From contig CAMWWR010000128.1 of the NCBI GenBank assembly GCA_947178045.1, positions 1 through 5,985 of the forward strand: a stretch of 5,985 bases of DNA, written 5' to 3'. Source of the stretch: an uncultured Clostridia bacterium. Its GTDB lineage: Bacteria; Bacillota; Clostridia; Lachnospirales; Lachnospiraceae. Position numbers and translations under genes: made by a program. Below, piece by piece: positions 1 through 5,985 of the stretch. The notes beneath the pieces are model-generated. The model saw only the letters and a list, made by a program, of their open reading frames with translations, was not told the origin of the DNA and did no database searches. The stretch's first letter is position 1. The number at the start of each line of letters is the position of its first letter.

Positions 1-151
1 CCTGGAGACGGACTGCTATACGATCCTTGCATATTCGCTGTCGGACGGCCGCCTTTATTTTGCAGCCCTTTTCTATATCACGTCGGACGGTTCGACGATC
101 TACCGGCAGACCAGCGCCTCCGACGAGCTGGAGATTTTTTCGCTGCACTGA
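1..151 (+). CDS. 3' end of an unrecognised protein gene (partial)
   Basis: The window opens inside an open reading frame read from base 2, which runs 49 codons to a TGA at 149-151. The visible residues include CYTILAYSLSDGRLYFAAL and end in DELEIFSLH, a pattern of short alternating hydrophobic and polar runs that suggests beta strands. The ending loosely recalls the last strands of linear-amide C-N hydrolases (choloylglycine hydrolase or acyltransferase-like), where a YxxxYDLxxxxVYF-type strand precedes the C-terminus. This is only a resemblance and I would not name it. No catalytic residue can be checked because the N-terminal part lies outside the window. That it is a real gene is supported by a sense frame with ordinary codon use, and by the next gene following on the same strand after about 90 bases. 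Confidence 0.6.
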   Translation, partial: LETDCYTILAYSLSDGRLYFAALFYITSDGSTIYRQTSASDELEIFSLH

Positions 152-189
152 CGCTGCCGAAACCTGCTTTTTTATCAGGCGCATTTTCA

Positions 190-220
190 AATAATTGATC
201 AGACGCCCGCCAAGGCGGGC
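190..220 (+). promoter_or_regulatory. Weak -10-like box and leader hairpin before the 104-aa gene
   Basis: The short gap after the first gene holds a T6 run at 168-173, an AATAAT box at 190-195 (5 of 6 matches to TATAAT, with no good -35) and a perfect inverted repeat, GCCCGC at 205-210 with GCGGGC at 215-220 around a CAAG loop. No T-run follows the hairpin, so it is not a classic terminator. It ends 11 bases before the probable Shine-Dalgarno sequence and could stabilise the 5' end of the message. Whether the downstream gene has its own promoter or is read through from the first gene cannot be decided by eye. Confidence 0.3.
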
Positions 221-241
221 AGAAAGGACCAGGACAATTCT

Positions 242-556
242 ATGAATATTCCGGAAAAAGCTGCGGAATCCGCAGAGAGCGAAAAGAAGCGCTATAAACC
301 GATTCCCCATTACAATCCCATGCTGCATGAGGATTTTTCCATGTACGAGCGCCCTACCTACATCCGTGATCTCTCACTGTTTGACAGCGACGAGGTAATG
401 CTCGAGCGCGGGAATGTCATCCATTTCTATGAGTGCAAGTTCTCGGAGCCGAAAAAGATCGGCGGCGACGCAATCGACGTGGAAATCACCGCCGAGGAGG
501 ATCTGTCAGACGACGCGGCTGAGGAAGAAGACAGCGAAGAAAACAGCGAAATATAA
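242..556 (+). CDS. Small protein with acidic C-terminal tail, function unknown (104 aa)
   Basis: I do not recognise this protein. It starts at ATG 242, with AGGA at 231-234 and AGAAAGGA at 221-228 upstream, and ends at TAA 554-556. The first 20 residues are charged and rich in Ala, Glu and Lys. Residues 21-66 form the only part that looks folded, with aromatic and proline-rich stretches such as HYNPMLHEDFSMYERPTYIR and a hydrophobic run around VIHFYEC. Residues 79-104 are almost entirely Asp, Glu, Ser and Ala and are probably disordered. There is one cysteine (Cys65), no signal peptide and no membrane segment, so it is probably cytosolic. It lies on the same strand as the preceding partial gene, about 90 bases downstream, and is convergent with enolase. 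A good start site and sensible composition argue that it is real, but no function can be inferred. Confidence 0.75.
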   Translation: MNIPEKAAESAESEKKRYKPIPHYNPMLHEDFSMYERPTYIRDLSLFDSDEVMLERGNVIHFYECKFSEPKKIGGDAIDVEITAEEDLSDDAAEEEDSEENSEI

Positions 557-620
557 GGAAGCGGTGATTTAATCAGCGCTTCCGTAAATCGAGCAGGGAA
601 GGTTCTTTCTTCCCTGCTCG
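557..620. terminator. Two tandem hairpins between convergent genes
   Basis: The first hairpin pairs GGAAGCG (557-563) with CGCTTCC (577-583), with further TGA/TCA pairing inside after one mismatch. The second pairs CGAGCAGGGAA (590-600) perfectly with TTCCCTGCTCG (610-620) around a 9-base loop. They fill the gap between the stop of the 104-aa gene (556) and the stop of eno (638, opposite strand). On the + strand neither is followed by a T-run. On the - strand the first hairpin is followed by TTATATTT, so termination of eno transcripts is the better supported role. A bidirectional terminator is inferred from the convergent layout. Confidence 0.6.
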
Positions 621-637
621 CCTGTGCGGGGCGCGGT

Positions 638-2068
<1,431 letters not shown>

Positions 2069-2096
2069 CTAAGTTACACATATCTTGTCCTATTTT

Positions 2097-2126
2097 TTGC
2101 ATTTTTCCTTTGGATTATGCTATACT
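2097..2126 (+). promoter_or_regulatory. Predicted sigma-A type promoter for the M32 carboxypeptidase gene
   Basis: A -35-like TTGCAT (2097-2102) is followed after 18 bases by TATACT (2121-2126), which is preceded by TG at 2118-2119 and so forms an extended -10 element (TGCTATACT). Transcription would start near 2133, giving a leader of about 95 bases before the ATG at 2228. The surrounding AT-richness, against GC-rich genes, supports a promoter here. Confidence 0.6.
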
Positions 2127-2143
2127 ATCAATATATTTTGCAG
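2114..2143 (-). promoter_or_regulatory. Tentative promoter for eno, overlapping the M32 promoter
   Basis: On the - strand, CATAAT (2119 down to 2114, 5 of 6 matches to TATAAT) lies 18 bases downstream of a weak CTGCAA (2143 to 2138). This would give eno a leader of about 110 bases and would put its -10 partly over the M32 extended -10, so that the two genes would compete for polymerase. Other weak boxes closer to the eno start, such as TGTTAC after TTGCAG, cannot be excluded. Confidence 0.3.
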
Positions 2144-2227
2144 CAGTTCGGCCATTTTATCCGCCGCAGGCAATCACCGCAGCGGGTTATGGACCGAGCT
2201 TTGCGCAATTCATACGGAGGACATATT

Positions 2228-3736
2228 ATGAGCGAATTATTTGAAAAACTTCAGCCCTACCTTGACCGAAGCGTAGCGCTCGGCAGCGCGCTGACCCTGT
2301 TTAACTGGGACGGAGAAACGCTCGCCCCGCACGGCGCATTCGAAAAAACCTCGAAGCTGATCGGCGCGCTGTCCGCGGAATATTACCGCGCGGTTATCAA
2401 CGAGGAGGTGCGCGGCCTGCTTGCCGGCCTTACGGAACCACAGGAACAGGAGGGACTTACCGATCTTCAGCGGGCGATCGTCAAAAAGCTGCGCAAGCAG
2501 TACGAGGAACTGGAAAAAATCCCGCCGGAGGAATATCAGGCCTATCAGGAGCTGCTCGCACGCTCCAGCCAGATCTGGTCGGAGGCAAAGGAAAACAATG
2601 ATTTCGCCGCCTTCGCGCCGACGCTGAAAAAAATTGTCTCCTATCAGAGACGCTTTGCGGAATATACAAAAAAGCCGGGCATGGGCCTGTACGACACAAT
2701 GCTGGATCAGAACGAGGAGGGAATCCTCACCGCGCAGCTCGACAAATTTTTCGGGAAGCTGCGGGATGCCGTCGTGCCGCTTTTAAAGAGGGTAACGGCG
2801 CAGAACGGCCGCATTGACAAGAGCTACAACAGCCGCCGCTATCCTACCGAAAAGCAGCGGGAATTCTGCCGCTTTCTGGCGGAATATATCGGCTTTGATT
2901 TTGAGCACGGCATTCTGGCGGAGAGCGCCCACCCGTTTACCACAAACCTCCACAACGCCGATGTTCGCATCACCAACCACTTCTATGAAAACAATCTTGA
3001 AAGCGCCATATTTTCGGTAATCCACGAGGGCGGGCACGCTCTGTACGAGCTGGGCGTCGATGATGAGCTCACGCTCACGCCGGTCGGGGGCGGCACATCG
3101 ATGGGCGTCCATGAGTCGCAGTCCCGTTTTTATGAAAATGTCCTCGGACGGAGTGAGGCCTTCTGGAAGCCGCTGTTCCCGAAGCTGAAGGAGACCTGGC
3201 CGGAACAGCTTGCCGATGTCGGGCTCTCCGATTTTATCCTCGGCATCAACAAGGCAGAACCGGGACCGATCCGCACCGAGGCCGACGAGCTGACCTATCC
3301 TCTCCACATTATGATCCGCTATGAAATCGAAAAGCAGCTGATTTCCGGTGAGATTGAGATCGACGAGCTTCCCGGAATATGGAACGAAAAATACAGAGAA
3401 TATCTCGGCGTCACCCCGAAAAACGACCGCGAGGGCGTGCTCCAGGATGTCCACTGGTCGGGAGGCTCGTTCGGATATTTCCCGTCCTACGCCATCGGAA
3501 ATGCCGTGGCAGCTCAGATCTATTCCTTTATGCACCGGGAGATCAAGGTAGGGGAATGCCTTGAAAACAGCGATCTCGCCCCGATCCGTGAGTATCTGCG
3601 CAAGCATATTCACCGGTACGGCTCCACAAAAAATATGAATGAGCTGCTCAGCGAAATGACCGGCGAGCAGCTCAATGTGGACTACTATATTGATTATCTG
3701 ACCGAAAAATACACAAAGCTGTATCTGCAGCAGTAA
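2228..3736 (+). CDS. M32 family zinc metallocarboxypeptidase
   Basis: This enzyme would remove amino acids one at a time from the C-terminus of peptides, a cytosolic peptide-recycling role, using a metal at an HExxH site. The 502-residue product is of normal length for peptidase family M32 (thermostable carboxypeptidase Taq/Pfu type). It carries HEGGH at 266-270 (metal ligands His266 and His270, catalytic Glu267), the third ligand Glu296 in HESQSR (295-300), the family motifs HPFTTNLHNADVRIT (235-249) and IRTEADELTYPLH (348-360), and GVLQDVHW near 403-410 followed by GSFGYFPSYAIGN. It is mostly helical with no signal peptide. The start at ATG 2228 has GGAGG (2216-2220) seven bases upstream and gives the family N-terminus MSELFEKLQPYL. 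A longer open frame from 2045 contains a false hydrophobic segment that is really promoter DNA. It is a single-gene unit, divergent from eno and convergent with mscL. Substrate preference cannot be read from the sequence. Confidence 0.95.
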   Translation: MSELFEKLQPYLDRSVALGSALTLFNWDGETLAPHGAFEKTSKLIGALSAEYYRAVINEEVRGLLAGLTEPQEQEGLTDLQRAIVKKLRKQYEELEKIPPEEYQAYQELLARSSQIWSEAKENNDFAAFAPTLKKIVSYQRRFAEYTKKPGMGLYDTMLDQNEEGILTAQLDKFFGKLRDAVVPLLKRVTAQNGRIDKSYNSRRYPTEKQREFCRFLAEYIGFDFEHGILAESAHPFTTNLHNADVRITNHFYENNLESAIFSVIHEGGHALYELGVDDELTLTPVGGGTSMGVHESQSRFYENVLGRSEAFWKPLFPKLKETWPEQLADVGLSDFILGINKAEPGPIRTEADELTYPLHIMIRYEIEKQLISGEIEIDELPGIWNEKYREYLGVTPKNDREGVLQDVHWSGGSFGYFPSYAIGNAVAAQIYSFMHREIKVGECLENSDLAPIREYLRKHIHRYGSTKNMNELLSEMTGEQLNVDYYIDYLTEKYTKLYLQQ

Positions 3737-3745
3737 AACTCTGAC

Positions 3746-3787
3746 CCGATACAGCGCGGAAATCAGCCGTTTTCCACGCTGTATCGG
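3746..3787. terminator. Strong bidirectional terminator hairpin between M32 gene and mscL
   Basis: CCGATACAGCG (3746-3756) pairs perfectly with CGCTGTATCGG (3777-3787). After one C/A mismatch the stem continues with GGAAA (3758-3762) and TTTCC (3771-3775), closing on an 8-base loop. It starts 10 bases after the M32 stop and lies 9 bases beyond the mscL stop on the other strand. The - strand read continues into AGAGTTTT and the + strand into CATTTCAT, so the T-run is modest on both sides. Its position between convergent genes makes two-way termination the obvious role. Confidence 0.8.
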
Positions 3788-3796
3788 CATTTCATA

Positions 3797-4243
3797 TCAG
3801 TTCTCTGATTCCTCCGGCAGCTCCGAGGTACAGTGCGGGCATCTCGTCGCCTTGATATCGATCTCCGACATGCAGTGCGGGCATTTCTTTTTCGTAGGCG
3901 CGGCAGGCGCTTCCTCTTTTCTCAGCTTGTTCATCCCCTTTACGATCAGGAACACAACAAAGGCCATAATGATGAAGTTTAAAAGGCCCGAGAGAAATGT
4001 ACCGAAATTTATCGTGGCAACCCCCGCCTCCTGCGCGAGCGCGATCGTGTCATAGTGCTTTCCGTCCAGCGCAAGAAACCAGTTGGAGAAATCGAGCTTT
4101 CCGGTAAAAAGGCTCAGAAACGGCATAATAATATCATTTACAAGGGAGCTTACAAGCGAATTGAACGCTCCGCCGATGATAACGCCGACTGCCAGATCCA
4201 TCATGTTGCCGCGAAGAGCAAATTTTTTGAATTCCTTTAACAT
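3797..4243 (-). CDS. mscL: Large-conductance mechanosensitive channel MscL with C-terminal zinc ribbon
   Basis: MscL is an inner-membrane homopentamer that opens under membrane tension and releases solutes during osmotic downshock. The 148-residue product begins with the classic amphipathic N-terminus and first helix ([20 protein letters not shown], residues 3-22; helix to about 44), then an extracellular loop (about 45-78) and a second helix (about 79-102, [14 protein letters not shown]). The usual cytoplasmic charged linker follows (KLRKEE). The C-terminal bundle helix of classical MscL is replaced by a ribbon with CPHC at 121-124 and CPHC at 135-138, spaced like a four-cysteine zinc site. 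The start ATG at 4241-4243 has AGGAGG (4249-4254) five bases upstream. A - strand promoter fits TTGCAA (4334 to 4329), 17 bases, TATAAT (4311 to 4306), giving a leader of about 55 bases. It is divergent from argH. The channel assignment is firm; zinc binding is inferred from the cysteines. Confidence 0.95.
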   Translation of the reverse strand: MLKEFKKFALRGNMMDLAVGVIIGGAFNSLVSSLVNDIIMPFLSLFTGKLDFSNWFLALDGKHYDTIALAQEAGVATINFGTFLSGLLNFIIMAFVVFLIVKGMNKLRKEEAPAAPTKKKCPHCMSEIDIKATRCPHCTSELPEESEN

Positions 4244-4305
4244 ATTTTCCTCCTGTGATTTGGCAATGGTACGACATTTTGCCCCACCATTGTATAGTAA
4301 ATACG

Positions 4306-4334
4306 ATTATAATTATTTTGCTGCAAAATTGCAA
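4306..4334 (-). promoter_or_regulatory. Predicted mscL promoter
   Basis: On the - strand TTGCAA (4334 to 4329, 4 of 6 consensus matches) is separated by exactly 17 bases from a perfect TATAAT (4311 to 4306). The start would fall near 4299. Because ATTATAAT (4306-4313) is self-complementary, a TATAAT also reads on the + strand (4308-4313), but with no recognisable -35 at the right distance. The - strand reading is therefore the better one. Confidence 0.6.
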
Positions 4335-4346
4335 GTTCAACTTGCA
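4315..4346. promoter_or_regulatory. Two abutting perfect palindromes, candidate operators for mscL/argH
   Basis: ATTTTGCTGCAAAAT (4315-4329) is a perfect palindrome with 7-base arms around one centre base. TGCAAGTTCAACTTGCA (4330-4346) follows immediately, with 8-base arms around one centre base. The centres are 16 bases apart. The second overlaps the predicted mscL -35 and a possible argH -35 (TTGCAT, 4342-4347). CTTGCAT is close to half of the Bacillus ArgR/AhrC box as I remember it, but the half-site spacing is not canonical, so an arginine repressor is only one candidate. Confidence 0.5.
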
Positions 4347-4370
4347 TAATTCCATGAAACAGGCTACTAT
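4342..4370 (+). promoter_or_regulatory. Tentative argH promoter
   Basis: TTGCAT (4342-4347), the same -35-like hexamer seen before the M32 gene, is followed after 17 bases by TACTAT (4365-4370, 4 of 6 matches). Transcription would begin near 4377, leaving about 73 bases of leader. The competing choice is the perfect TATAAT at 4308-4313, which lacks a -35 but would give a leader of about 130 bases. Neither is decisive. Confidence 0.35.
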
Positions 4371-4372
4371 GT

Positions 4373-4453
4373 ATGGAGGCGGCTGTCCAGCCCGGCCGTG
4401 GACGGTTCCGGGCGGCGCTGTCACACTTCACAGAAAAGAGGGATCTGCAATGA
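4373..4453 (+). CDS. Possible 26-aa arginine-rich leader ORF overlapping the argH start
   Basis: An ATG at 4373 opens a frame of 26 codons ending in TGA at 4451-4453, which overlaps the argH start codon as ATGA. Four of the 26 residues are arginine (9, 11, 13 and 23), three of them in PGRGRFR. The three clustered Arg codons (4397, 4403, 4409) sit within two mutually exclusive small hairpins: GTCCA 4385-4389 with TGGAC 4399-4403, and CCCGG 4391-4395 with CCGGG 4408-4412. The only upstream purine stretch is a weak CAGG ending 9 bases before the ATG. If transcription starts at about 4377 the ORF is not transcribed at all. Arg-rich chance ORFs are common in GC-rich DNA, so this is a candidate only. 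Confidence 0.25.
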   Translation: MEAAVQPGRGRFRAALSHFTEKRDLQ

Positions 4454-5856
4454 AGCTATGGGGAGGCCGCTTTACCAAAGAGACCAATCAGCTTGTACAC
4501 AATTTCAACGCGTCGATTTCCTTCGACCAGAAGTTTTACCGCCAGGATATCGAGGGCAGCATTGCCCATGTAACCATGCTTGAAAAACAGGGGATTCTGA
4601 CCGGCGCGGAGCGCGAGGCACTCGTGGACGGCCTGAACGGCATTCTCCGCGATATCGAAAACGGCTCGCTCGTGATCGACGGCTCGCAGGAGGATATCCA
4701 CAGCTTTGTCGAGGCCAACCTGATCGAACGGGTCGGCGAGACCGGCAAAAAGCTCCACACGGGCCGCAGCCGCAACGATCAGGTCGCGCTGGATATGAAG
4801 CTTTACACCCGCGACGAGCTTGCGGAGATCGACCACCTGTTAAAATCGCTGCTGGACGAGCTGCTTCGGCTGGCCGAGCTGCACACGGAAACCTTTCTTC
4901 CGGGCTTCACGCATCTGCAGAAGGCTCAGCCGGTCACGCTGGCCCACCATCTGAGCGCCTATTTTGAAATGTTTGTCCGCGACCGCAGCCGCCTCTGCGA
5001 TATCTACCTCCGCATGAATTACTGTCCGCTCGGCGCGGGCGCGCTCGCGGGCACGACCTATCCGCTCGACCGCGGCTACACTGCGGCGCTGCTCGGCTTT
5101 GACGGCCCGACGAGAAACAGCATGGACTCCGTCTCCGACCGCGACTACATCATCGAGCTGCTGTCCGCCCTCTCCACGATCATGATGCACCTGAGCCGCT
5201 TCTGCGAGGAGATCATTATATGGAATTCGAACGAGTACCGCTTCGTCGAGCTGGACGATGCCTACTCAACCGGAAGCAGCATTATGCCGCAGAAAAAAAA
5301 CCCGGACATTGCCGAGCTGATTCGCGGAAAAACAGGCCGGGTCTACGGCGCTCTCGTCTCAATCCTGACGACGATGAAGGGGCTGCCGCTCGCCTACAAC
5401 AAGGACATGCAGGAGGACAAGGAGCTGACCTTCGACGCGATCGACACGGTCAAGGGCTGCATTTCCCTGTTCACCGGCATGCTCTCCACGATGAAATTCA
5501 ACCGCGAGGTCATGGAGGCCAGCGCCAAAAATGGCTTCACGAACGCGACGGACGCAGCCGACTATCTCGTAAACCACGGCGTACCGTTCCGCGACGCGCA
5601 CGGCATCATCGGTCAGCTCGTGCTCGCCTGCATCGAGCGGGACTGCTCGCTGGACGAGCTTCCGCTCGACGTATACCGCGCGGCTTCCCCGGTGTTCGAG
5701 CCGGATATTTATGATGCCATCAGCATGAGAACCTGCGTGGAGAAGAGAAACACCGTCGGCGCGCCGGGCTTTCAGGCCATGGCCGAGGTGCTTGCCTCCT
5801 ACCGCGAATATCTCCGGACAACAAAGCTCTGCGGCACGGACGACAGGGAGGCATAG
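4450..5856 (+). CDS. argH: Argininosuccinate lyase
   Basis: ArgH cleaves argininosuccinate to arginine and fumarate, the last step of arginine synthesis, as a cytosolic homotetramer of the fumarase/aspartase superfamily. The 468-residue product is full length. It shows the N-terminal LWGGRF (3-8), HTGRSRND (103-110), FTHLQKAQP (153-161, His155), SDRDY (229-233) and the superfamily signature GSSIMPQKKNPD (275-286), with the flexible-loop catalytic serine at 276/277. GLPLAYNKDMQEDKE (311-325) and NGFTNATDAADYLV (361-374) are also typical. The ATG at 4450 has GAGGGA (4438-4443) six bases upstream and gives the standard N-terminus. The frame stays open upstream to 4255, but that stretch is leader and promoter. 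No argG or other arg gene is adjacent in this window, so it appears to be a single-gene unit. The palindromes at 4315-4346 and the leader ORF suggest possible regulation. Confidence 0.97.
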   Translation: MKLWGGRFTKETNQLVHNFNASISFDQKFYRQDIEGSIAHVTMLEKQGILTGAEREALVDGLNGILRDIENGSLVIDGSQEDIHSFVEANLIERVGETGKKLHTGRSRNDQVALDMKLYTRDELAEIDHLLKSLLDELLRLAELHTETFLPGFTHLQKAQPVTLAHHLSAYFEMFVRDRSRLCDIYLRMNYCPLGAGALAGTTYPLDRGYTAALLGFDGPTRNSMDSVSDRDYIIELLSALSTIMMHLSRFCEEIIIWNSNEYRFVELDDAYSTGSSIMPQKKNPDIAELIRGKTGRVYGALVSILTTMKGLPLAYNKDMQEDKELTFDAIDTVKGCISLFTGMLSTMKFNREVMEASAKNGFTNATDAADYLVNHGVPFRDAHGIIGQLVLACIERDCSLDELPLDVYRAASPVFEPDIYDAISMRTCVEKRNTVGAPGFQAMAEVLASYREYLRTTKLCGTDDREA

Positions 5857-5892
5857 AGCCGCTCCTGCCCGGGGCCTTACCCGGTATGTATG

Positions 5893-5919
5893 CTCACGGC
5901 CGATGAAATCTGCCGTGAG
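5893..5919. terminator. Hairpin downstream of argH, possible terminator
   Basis: CTCACGGC (5893-5900) pairs perfectly with GCCGTGAG (5912-5919) around an 11-base loop, 36 bases after the argH stop. No T-run follows directly; the only one nearby is T6 at 5977-5982. It could be the argH transcript end, or it may be incidental pairing inside the small reading frame starting at 5890. Confidence 0.4.
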
Positions 5920-5947
5920 TATCGCGCCGGTCGTAGCCGCAAAGCGG

Positions 5948-5953
5948 TATAAT
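5948..5953 (+). promoter_or_regulatory. Perfect TATAAT box near the right edge
   Basis: TATAAT at 5948-5953 matches the -10 consensus exactly, but no -35 or TG extension is visible upstream, where the sequence is GC-rich. It may serve a gene beginning beyond the window, or may arise from the GTA-TAA codons of the interrupted small frame. Confidence 0.25.
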
Positions 5954-5985
5954 TTCTCATGCAGCTGTGCGCGCTATTTTTTCGT

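Larger units (their letters stand above)
5890..5985 (+). pseudogene. Start of a small prophage/ICE-type protein gene, interrupted by a stop (tentative)
   Basis: From ATG 5890 the frame reads 20 residues containing LTADEICREYRAGRSRKAV, then a TAA at 5950-5952, and continues in the same frame as FLMQLCALFFR to the window edge. Both parts resemble, from memory, a short protein common in Clostridia prophages and integrative elements, of the form LTxEEIxxxYREAKxxKxQIxILAxLNA; the residues after the stop (FLMQLCA) align with ILAxLNA without a gap. This suggests a nonsense-mutated copy. Against it, there is no Shine-Dalgarno before the ATG and the TAA is part of a perfect TATAAT (5948-5953) that may be a promoter box. 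The frame is the same as that of argH, directly downstream of its stop. Confidence 0.35.

Noticed and set aside
2783..3790. 335-residue open frame on the - strand opposite the M32 gene
   Set aside because: It is antisense to a complete M32 carboxypeptidase, has no recognisable motif, and starts inside the terminator region.
4255..4449. 65-codon in-frame extension of ArgH
   Set aside because: ArgH proteins start at the MKLWGGRF-type N-terminus. The extension runs through promoter and palindrome sequence.
5220..5714. 164-residue open frame on the + strand inside argH in another frame
   Set aside because: The argH frame has conserved residues throughout this stretch; the other frame is Arg-rich and motif-free, a codon-composition shadow.

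Overview
This is an ordinary-looking chromosomal stretch of GC-rich Firmicutes-type DNA. The likely source is a gut-type member of the class Clostridia (Oscillospiraceae or Lachnospiraceae grade). That assignment rests on strong GGAGG-type ribosome binding sites, a MscL with a C-terminal zinc ribbon, the long-loop form of enolase and an M32 carboxypeptidase. It is inference from protein style, not a database match.

Layout from left to right: the last 49 codons of an unrecognised + strand gene (1-151); a 104-residue orphan with an acidic tail (242-556, +); two tandem hairpins (557-620); enolase (eno, 638-1993, -); a divergent promoter region (1994-2227) flanked by an 11-bp inverted repeat; an M32 family metallocarboxypeptidase (2228-3736, +); a strong bidirectional terminator hairpin (3746-3787); mscL (3797-4243, -); a divergent promoter region with two abutting perfect palindromes (4244-4449); argininosuccinate lyase (argH, 4450-5856, +); and a 129-base tail holding a hairpin and what looks like the broken start of a small gene.

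The genes alternate in orientation, so each appears to be its own transcription unit: convergent pairs meet at hairpins and divergent pairs share promoter regions. No shared pathway links them. Enolase is glycolytic, ArgH makes arginine in the last step of its synthesis, the M32 enzyme trims peptides, and MscL is an osmotic safety valve.

I see no mobile element, CRISPR array, tRNA, rRNA or obvious new system. The points worth a second look are mostly regulatory: the inverted repeat around the eno/M32 promoters, the palindromes between mscL and argH, an arginine-rich leader ORF whose stop overlaps the argH start, and the interrupted reading frame at the right edge.
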